A stretch of 64,000 nt of DNA from Mesorhizobium qingshengii (GTDB lineage: Bacteria; Pseudomonadota; Alphaproteobacteria; Rhizobiales; Rhizobiaceae), in the NCBI RefSeq assembly GCF_900103325.1, contig NZ_FMXM01000002.1, positions 672,144-736,143 on the forward strand, given 5' to 3'. Below, piece by piece: positions 58,612 through 64,000 of this stretch; position 1 is the stretch's first letter, and each line of letters opens with the position of its first letter. A program made the translations under genes and the position numbers. The notes below the pieces were generated by a model. The model saw only the letters and a list, made by a program, of their open reading frames with translations, did no database searches and was not told the origin of the DNA.

Positions 58612-58929
58612 ATGGCAAATCCCATGAAACATGAAATCTGCAAGGTTGACGACATTCCACGGACGGGCAGCATGATCGCGCCGTTCTTCGGCCGTGAGGT
58701 CCATGTCTGGCGCAGCGGCGAGCGCATCCGAGCCGCCGCCAATGTCTGTCTGCATTTCGGCGGACCGCTCGACTGCAAGGACGGCAGGCTGGTCTGCCAA
58801 TGGCACGGCGCCTCCTTCGACATGGCATCAGGCGATCGCCTTGACGGTCCGGCGCCAAAGGGTTCTCGCCTGATGTTCCTGTCGACACGCGTCGAGGACG
58901 GCGCGTTGAATTATGTCTGGGGAGAATGA
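58612..58929 (+). CDS. Rieske [2Fe-2S] ferredoxin
   Basis: The 105-residue protein has the two ligand pairs C46-L-H48 (VCLHFGGPL) and C62-x2-H65 (CQWHGASF). The fold is soluble and resembles electron carriers of dioxygenases or stand-alone Rieske proteins; no oxygenase subunit is nearby. ATG 58612 or ATG 58624 may be the start, as neither has a strong ribosome binding site. It is one base from the GST gene and shares its operators. Confidence 0.87.
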   Translation: MANPMKHEICKVDDIPRTGSMIAPFFGREVHVWRSGERIRAAANVCLHFGGPLDCKDGRLVCQWHGASFDMASGDRLDGPAPKGSRLMFLSTRVEDGALNYVWGE

Positions 58930-58930
58930 G

Positions 58931-59659
58931 ATGGCCGACAAGCTCATTCTCGTCAGTCACCATCTCTGCCCCTATGTGCAACGCGCCGCGATTTCGCTGG
59001 CCGAAAAGGGCGTGCCGTTCGAGCGCGTCGACATCGACCTCGCCGACAAGCCGGACTGGTTCAAGGCGATCTCGCCGCTGGGCAAGGTGCCGCTGCTGCG
59101 TACGCAGCGAAAGGGCGAGCAGACGGCAATCTTCGAGTCCGCGGTCATCCTCGAATTCCTCGAAGAAACACAAACCAATCCCCTCCACCCTGCCGACCCT
59201 TACGCCCGCGCCCGGCATCGCGCCTGGATCGAGTTCGGCTCGGCCATCCTCAACGCCATCGGCCGTTTCTATTCAGCCTCGACCGAGGCTGGCTTCCTTG
59301 CGGAAAGCGAGGCTCTTTCGGCGATGTTCGGTCGTCTTGAGGCCGAGCTGGCGGAATCCGAACGGAACGGACCATGGTTCGCCGGCGAGCGCCTCTCGCT
59401 CGTCGACGCGGTCTACGGATCGGTCTTCCGCTACTTCGACGCCTTCGACCGGATCGGCGATTTCGGCATTCTGGACGGCAAGCCGCTCGTCGACGCCTGG
59501 CGCCAGGCGTTGAGCGGACGTCCGTCGATCAGGCACGCCGTGGCGCCGGACTATCCGCAGCGCCTGCACGCCTTCCTGCAGGCGAAAGGATCCTACCTTT
59601 CGAGCCTCATCCGCCGAAGCGATCCGGCCACCGCGCCTCCACAAGCCCAATTCGCCTGA
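58931..59659 (+). CDS. Glutathione S-transferase family protein
   Basis: The 242-residue protein has a thioredoxin-like N-terminal domain with LCPYVQRAAISLAEKGVPFE (Cys13-Pro14, as in omega or lignin-type GSTs), SPLGKVPLL and AIFESAVILEFLEE. A helical C-terminal domain follows. ATG 58931 follows GGGGAGAA. With the Rieske gene and the MarR gene it forms a likely inducible detoxification unit. Its last 53 bases overlap the convergent monooxygenase gene. Confidence 0.88.
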   Translation: MADKLILVSHHLCPYVQRAAISLAEKGVPFERVDIDLADKPDWFKAISPLGKVPLLRTQRKGEQTAIFESAVILEFLEETQTNPLHPADPYARARHRAWIEFGSAILNAIGRFYSASTEAGFLAESEALSAMFGRLEAELAESERNGPWFAGERLSLVDAVYGSVFRYFDAFDRIGDFGILDGKPLVDAWRQALSGRPSIRHAVAPDYPQRLHAFLQAKGSYLSSLIRRSDPATAPPQAQFA

Positions 59660-60839
59660 ACGGATCGATCACGGTTCCGGCCACCATCGCGGCGAGAAAC
59701 TGTGGCGCCGGCGGGATTTTCGCCACCGTCGCCACCAGCCTGTCACGGATGAACGGCAGCGCTGCGGAATCCGACTGGTAGAATGGCGTGAACGCCAGCG
59801 AAAGCGCCTGGAAGACACGCACATGCCAGCGCCGCGCTGCCGCATAGGCCTCGAGCGCCGCTTCGACACTGCCCGTCCGTGCCAGTGCATGGCTGAGCGC
59901 CGCCGCGTCGAGCAGCGCCATGTTAGCCCCTTGCCCGAGTTGCGGGCTGGTCGAATGCGCGGCATCGCCGATGACGGCCAGCCGCCGACCGACCGGGCGC
60001 TTCATTGTGTGGTGGCCGTAGCGTGCCAGCGAAAGCTGGTCGAAACTGTCGATCTGGCTGGTGAACGCCTCGCTCTGCGGCCACAGCCGGACCACCCTCT
60101 CCTTCCAGGATTCGAGGCCCCGGGCGCGCACCGTGTCAGCGTCCGCCGGCTTCAGACTCCAGAAGAAGGCTGCCATCTTTTCGGCACCCGGCTCCGGCCG
60201 GCCGATCGGCAGGACGCCGATCATCACGCTGGCCCTCTCGTAGCGTTGCAGCAACGCATGCTCGTCGAAGCCGTCGCCGCGCCAGCCGAGCGACGCCCAG
60301 AACGCGCCATAGGTGAGTGGACGCGGCGCGCCGGCATTGTCCGCGCACTGCCGCAGTTTCGACTTTGAGCCGCTTGCGTCGACGACAAGGTCGAACGGCC
60401 CTGCCCTTCGCCCGTTGCCACGGATCAGGCTCGCCCGTTCGCCGGTCTCCGCGGTCTCGATCTCCACGCCGGTTTCAATGGTGACCGCTTCGCGCCGCGC
60501 GGCTCGAAAGAGCACGCCGAACAAGGCCGTCCGATGCACAGCCAGGCCAAAACGGCGACCGCGCTGGGCGTCATAGCGGACATCGAGCACGGTGCGGCCG
60601 GTCGTGGCGTCGGCGCCATGCAGCCGATCGATGCGGCTGCCCAGCGCCAGTATGTCATCGAGCAGACCGAGATCGGCCAGCACCGTCAGCCCGGTCGGCT
60701 GCAGGATCAACCCGGAGCCGACCGGCTTCGGTTCCTCGAAGCGCTCGAACACGGTGACCCGATGCCCGGCACGCCTGAGATAGAGCGCCATCGCCAGCCC
60801 CGCCGGCCCGGCGCCCGCAATTGCGATATCGTAGGAAAT
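59607..60839 (-). CDS. FAD-dependent monooxygenase (PHBH/UbiH family), probable ATT start
   Basis: The enzyme has GAGPAGLAMAL for FAD binding, VDASGSKSKLR as the DG motif and GDAAHSTSPQLGQGANMALLDA as the GD motif, so it is a class A flavin monooxygenase. The first in-frame ATG (60791) lies after the GAGPAG motif and would remove it. The reading frame continues to 60839, where ATT-TCC-TAC-GAT-ATC stands exactly where relatives start (M-S-Y-D-I). No ATG, GTG or TTG occurs in frame upstream before the stop. Either ATT is used, or the start was lost and the gene is decaying. Length from 60839 is 410 residues. Confidence 0.78.
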   Translation of the reverse strand: MSYDIAIAGAGPAGLAMALYLRRAGHRVTVFERFEEPKPVGSGLILQPTGLTVLADLGLLDDILALGSRIDRLHGADATTGRTVLDVRYDAQRGRRFGLAVHRTALFGVLFRAARREAVTIETGVEIETAETGERASLIRGNGRRAGPFDLVVDASGSKSKLRQCADNAGAPRPLTYGAFWASLGWRGDGFDEHALLQRYERASVMIGVLPIGRPEPGAEKMAAFFWSLKPADADTVRARGLESWKERVVRLWPQSEAFTSQIDSFDQLSLARYGHHTMKRPVGRRLAVIGDAAHSTSPQLGQGANMALLDAAALSHALARTGSVEAALEAYAAARRWHVRVFQALSLAFTPFYQSDSAALPFIRDRLVATVAKIPPAPQFLAAMVAGTVIDPFRRIGLVEARWPDRFGG

Positions 60840-60925
60840 GCCAATGCCCCCAAAGCCGGATTGGTCGGGACAATCCTTCAGCGGCCGGACTAAATCAAGT
60901 CGCCTCCCCCGCCATTAGCCGCCGT

Positions 60926-61390
60926 TCAAGCCCGGGCGGCATCGAACCCGGCACGCGCCTGGCGCACCGCGTCATGATTGAGCTCGGCCCACAGGATCAG
61001 CTGGTGCAAGGCGCCGAACATCGACCGCCCGAGGTCGGTGAGACTGTATTCGACGCTCGGTGGCTTGGTAGGGAACACCTCGCGATGCACATAGCCGTCG
61101 CGCTGCAGTTCATGAAGCGTCTGGGTGAGCATGCGCTGCGAAATATCGGGCACCAGCCGCCGCAACTCGCCGAAGCGGTAAGGCTGCTCGGCCAGGGCCC
61201 CCATCAAAAGTGAACTCCATTTGCCGCTGAGACCCTGCATCACATCGCGAACCGGGCAATCGGCAAGGTTGCCGCCGTTGCTCATGGCTTTGTAGATCTC
61301 GAGCTTGGATCTCAGATTGACGATCGTGCTGTCCACGGCTGGTTCCTTGCCTGTGCCTACCTCCCGAAAAACTGCCTTCTTTACGGCCAT
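60926..61390 (-). CDS. HxlR family regulator (QorR/YtfH-like)
   Basis: The 154-residue winged-helix protein has the HxlR signature ADCPVRDVMQGLSGKWSSLLM with Cys45, then RFGELRRLVPDISQRMLTQ and LQRDGYVHREVFPTKPPSVEY. The conserved Cys acts as a redox or quinone sensor in relatives. It is divergent from a QorB-like reductase, the same pairing as ytfH-ytfG in E. coli. Confidence 0.87.
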   Translation of the reverse strand: MAVKKAVFREVGTGKEPAVDSTIVNLRSKLEIYKAMSNGGNLADCPVRDVMQGLSGKWSSLLMGALAEQPYRFGELRRLVPDISQRMLTQTLHELQRDGYVHREVFPTKPPSVEYSLTDLGRSMFGALHQLILWAELNHDAVRQARAGFDAARA

Positions 61391-61413
61391 GGGTCAATTC
61401 CTATTTTAGTGCT

Positions 61414-61430
61414 GGTCTCTTTTTGAGACC
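61414..61430. promoter_or_regulatory. HxlR operator candidate
   Basis: GGTCTC and GAGACC form a perfect inverted repeat around TTTTT in the middle of the 80-bp divergent region, suited to repress both genes. Confidence 0.6.
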
Positions 61431-61470
61431 ACCACCCGCCCCTTCCCTCCGACCCATGCCAGGATCACAA

Positions 61471-62361
61471 ATGAGCAAAACTCTCCTCGTCACCGGCGCT
61501 TCCGGCCAGCTTGGCCGCAGCGTCATCAACCACCTGCTGGACACATTCAAGGTTCCGGCGGCGCGCATCATCGCCACAACCCGCACGCCGGCCAGCCTTG
61601 CCGATCTGGCAGCACGCGGTGTCACCGTTCGGGCGGCGGACTTCGACGATCCGTCTTCGCTCGCAGAGGCTTTTCAAGGCGCCGACCGGGTGCTCATCAT
61701 CTCGACCAACGAACTGGCAATCCAGGGAAAGCGGCGCGAGCAGCAGCTCGCTGCCGTCGCTGCGGCGAAACAAGCAGGCGTCGCCCATTTGCTCTACACC
61801 TCGATGCCCAGCCCCGAGCCGGGCTCGCCGGTCCTTTTCGCGCCCGACCACCACGGCACCGAACAGGCAATCAAGGCGAGCGGCATCCCCCATACGATCT
61901 TCCGCAACAGCTGGTATGACGAGAACCTGTTCATGTCGCTGCCGCAGACCCTGGCGTCGGGTCACTGGTATACGTCGGCGGGCGATGGCCGCATTTCCTA
62001 TGGCGCGCGCGACGATTTGGCGGCGGCGATCGCCGCAGGGCTTGCCTCCGGCGCCGACGACAGCAAGACCTACACGCTGACCGGCCCCGAGGCCTACACT
62101 GTCGCCGAGGTCGCGGCGCTGGTCACCGACGTCACCGGCAAGCCCATCCAGGTCATCCAGCTTTCCGACGAAGCATTGACCGAGGGAATGAAGTCGGCCG
62201 GCCTTCCCGAACCCATCGCCCGGCTTCTCGTGTCGTTCGACGCCGCCACGCGGGTCGGTGGCCTTGGCATGGTGACCGACTCCGTTGAAAAACTGTCCGG
62301 CCGCAAATCGATACCGCTGAAGCAGTTCCTGGAGACCAACAAGGCCGCTTTGGCTGCCTGA
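61471..62361 (+). CDS. NmrA/QorB-like NAD(P)H-dependent oxidoreductase
   Basis: The 296-residue atypical SDR starts with TLLVTGASGQLGRSVINHLL and contains LIISTNELAIQGKRREQQ and LLYTSMPSPEPGSP. This is the pattern of QorB (YtfG), an NADPH-quinone reductase. ATG 61471 (MSKTLLVTG) is the family start. The divergent HxlR gene supports induction by quinones. Confidence 0.87.
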   Translation: MSKTLLVTGASGQLGRSVINHLLDTFKVPAARIIATTRTPASLADLAARGVTVRAADFDDPSSLAEAFQGADRVLIISTNELAIQGKRREQQLAAVAAAKQAGVAHLLYTSMPSPEPGSPVLFAPDHHGTEQAIKASGIPHTIFRNSWYDENLFMSLPQTLASGHWYTSAGDGRISYGARDDLAAAIAAGLASGADDSKTYTLTGPEAYTVAEVAALVTDVTGKPIQVIQLSDEALTEGMKSAGLPEPIARLLVSFDAATRVGGLGMVTDSVEKLSGRKSIPLKQFLETNKAALAA

Positions 62362-62382
62362 CGATCAGCGCGGCGGGGAGCC

Positions 62383-63444
62383 CTATCTCGGCTTCCCGTC
62401 GCGTTGCTTCGATGTCTTCAGCAATCCGAGCCGGATCAGGCTTTCGCCAGTTGCAACCAGCGCATCTTCGCGTGGTCGCGGCGCCCAGCCGAGCATGCGC
62501 ACCGCCTTCTCGTTGCTGGCGTTCTTGGCCTTGCCCAGTTCCGGCACGACCTGCGCGGCTTCCGCGCTGAACAGCCCGACGAAGCGGACCAGCCAGTCGG
62601 GAAGCGTCCTCGTCGAGACGCGCGCCGCCGCATCGCCCAGTCGTGTCCTCAAGGTTTCGGCCATCTCCCGCACGGTCATGAAGTCACCGGCAACCGCCAG
62701 GAACCGTTCGCCCCTGGCGGCGGGGTTGGTCATCGCGCGCAGATGCAGATCCACCACGTCGCGCACATCGACGACGCCGAAGGACAGGCGTGGCAGGCCA
62801 GGCATGGCACCGTCCATCATGCGCCGGATGAATTCGGTGGAGGTCGAATGATCGGCCCCGAGAACCGGTCCGAAGATGCCGACCGGATTGACGACCGCAA
62901 GTTCCAGCGCCCCGCCCTCGGCGGCAATGAAATCCCAAGCCGCGCGCTCGGCCAGGGTCTTCGATTTCACGTAGGCGCTGACCTTGCCCGTCGGATCGGT
63001 CCAGTTCTCCTCGGTGAACGGCCTGCCGCCAGGCGGCAGCTTGCCATAGCCGATGGCCGCGAAGGACGAGGTGAGCACGACGCGCTTCACTCCCGCGTCC
63101 CGCGCCGCCCGCAACACCCGCAGCGCGCCCTCGCGAGCCGGTATGATCAGCTCATCTTCATGCTTCGGCACGCCGGGCGGAAAGGGCGAGGCGACATGCA
63201 GGACATAGTCGCAACCGGCTACGGCTTGCGGCCAGCCGGCATCGGCCATGAGATCGGCGATGGCGAACGAGGGTGCCGCTCCGGGCTCGGCGCCGCCGGC
63301 CTTGAGCATGGCGAGCACATCAGCTTCACGCTTGGCGGACCGCACGGTCGTGCGCACGCGGTAGCCGGCCTTCAGCAGGTCGAGAATACAATGAGCGCCG
63401 AGGAAGCCGGATCCGCCGGTGACAAGCACCAATTCGCCGCTCAT
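62383..63444 (-). CDS. Extended SDR / dihydroflavonol-4-reductase-like NAD-dependent reductase
   Basis: The 353-residue protein has VTGGSGFLGAHC at the nucleotide site, VLTSSFAAIGYGK, and the catalytic YVKSK, followed by AVVNPVGIFGPVLG. This is the DFR/cinnamoyl-CoA reductase-like extended SDR group; the substrate, often an aldehyde or ketone, is not predictable. ATG 63444 follows GAGGAGGCGGGA. It lies tail to tail with the QorB-like gene. Confidence 0.87.
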   Translation of the reverse strand: MSGELVLVTGGSGFLGAHCILDLLKAGYRVRTTVRSAKREADVLAMLKAGGAEPGAAPSFAIADLMADAGWPQAVAGCDYVLHVASPFPPGVPKHEDELIIPAREGALRVLRAARDAGVKRVVLTSSFAAIGYGKLPPGGRPFTEENWTDPTGKVSAYVKSKTLAERAAWDFIAAEGGALELAVVNPVGIFGPVLGADHSTSTEFIRRMMDGAMPGLPRLSFGVVDVRDVVDLHLRAMTNPAARGERFLAVAGDFMTVREMAETLRTRLGDAAARVSTRTLPDWLVRFVGLFSAEAAQVVPELGKAKNASNEKAVRMLGWAPRPREDALVATGESLIRLGLLKTSKQRDGKPR

Positions 63445-63479
63445 TCCCGCCTCCTCAGCCATTCATCGGCAAGAGACCT

Positions 63480-64000
63480 TCAAATAGCGACCTGGGTGCC
63501 GATCTCGACGACGCGTCCGGTCGGAATCTGAAAATACTCCGTGGCGTCGGCAGCCGTGCGTGCCAACCCAATGAACAGCCGGTCCTGCCACAACGGCATG
63601 CCGGAATTGGGCGAAGCCTTGAGCGAACGGCGCGACAGGAAGAACGACGTCGTCATGATGTCGAACTTCCAGCCCTGCTTGCGGCAGATCGCCAGCGCGC
63701 GCGGGATGTTGGGCTGCTCCATGTAGCCGAAGGTCAGCGTCACCCGCATGAACAGCTCGTTGACCGTCTCCATCTTGACCCGGTCGCTGTCGGGCACCAC
63801 CGGCTGCGGCGCGGTCACCACCGAAAGGATGACGTTCTGCTCATGCAGCACCTTGTAGTGCTTCAGGCTGTGCATCAGCGCGGTTGGCGCGCTGAGCGGA
63901 TCACTGGTCAGGAACACGGCCGTGCCGGATACCAGCTGCGGCTTCTTCTTCAACAAATTGCCGGCGAGGAAATCGAGCGGGATTTCGTTGCGGCGGGTCT
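63480..64000 (-). CDS. kup: Kup potassium transporter, C-terminal part (cut by window edge)
   Basis: The reverse strand is open from base 64000 to the stop at 63480. The visible 172 residues match the cytosolic C-terminus of Kup/Trk[59 protein letters not shown] and [14 protein letters not shown]. The membrane domain lies beyond the window. Kup takes up K+ with protons. Confidence 0.92.
   Translation of the reverse strand, partial: TRRNEIPLDFLAGNLLKKKPQLVSGTAVFLTSDPLSAPTALMHSLKHYKVLHEQNVILSVVTAPQPVVPDSDRVKMETVNELFMRVTLTFGYMEQPNIPRALAICRKQGWKFDIMTTSFFLSRRSLKASPNSGMPLWQDRLFIGLARTAADATEYFQIPTGRVVEIGTQVAI

Overview
The window is chromosomal DNA of an alphaproteobacterium of the order Hyphomicrobiales (Rhizobiales). 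Mesorhizobium is the best fit. This rests on the high GC content, the full nuoA-N order followed by birA-rnj-mce, proS next to lolC-lolD, the aerobic (cobG-type) cobalamin cluster, a BA14K-family protein, and several families of short palindromic repeats of the rhizobial type. The genus is an inference from gene content and repeats; no rRNA gene is present to fix it.

Layout. Positions 1-3213 hold a truncated MFS transporter, a DUF1624 membrane acyltransferase-like gene coupled to an isoprenylcysteine-methyltransferase-like gene, an HXXEE membrane protein and a LiuR-like MerR regulator. Positions 3214-11000 hold mgtE, tRNA-Leu(GAG), lipB, an SRPBCC-M50 fusion protease, a 28-residue membrane protein behind a LexA box, and lolD-lolC-proS. 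Positions 11632-30730 are a 19-kb leftward run: nuoA-B-C-D-E-F, a helix-hairpin-helix protein, nuoG-H-I-J-K-L-M-N, birA, rnj, mce and a DUF1467 gene. NuoE carries a long tail ending in the same domain as the extra protein between nuoF and nuoG.

Positions 31064-32263 encode a YcaQ/AlkX-type DNA glycosylase. From 32271 a promoter, a cobalamin riboswitch and a rightward operon follow to 48162: a DUF1636 [2Fe-2S]-like protein, cobW, cobN, cobG, cobH, cobI, cobJ, cobL, cobE, cobM, cobA, cobB, cobS(V) and cobT(U). cobK sits antisense inside the operon. These genes cover most of the oxygen-dependent corrin ring pathway, from uroporphyrinogen III to hydrogenobyrinate a,c-diamide, plus cobalt insertion and lower-ligand attachment. 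cobF, cobO, cobQ, cobC, cobD, cobP and the chelatase subunits CobS/CobT are not here. Two genes of the operon, cobN and cobG, each contain a perfect palindromic element that keeps the reading frame and shares one core sequence. A third gene, cobS(V), appears to start inside a different palindromic repeat.

Positions 48255-64000 are a mixed accessory region: tRNA-Lys(CTT), a PhzF-like protein, a MacAB-like export system, a Nudix protein and an EEP-family phosphatase/nuclease, a BA14K protein, ilvC, and TetR, MarR and HxlR regulators next to oxidoreductases (Rieske ferredoxin, GST, FAD monooxygenase, QorB-like reductase, an extended SDR). The C-terminus of a Kup potassium transporter closes the window. 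Clear inverted-repeat operators lie in front of all three regulators.

The strongest leads are the in-frame palindromes in cobN and cobG, and the SOS-box-controlled 28-residue membrane protein, which resembles Caulobacter SidA in size and regulation.
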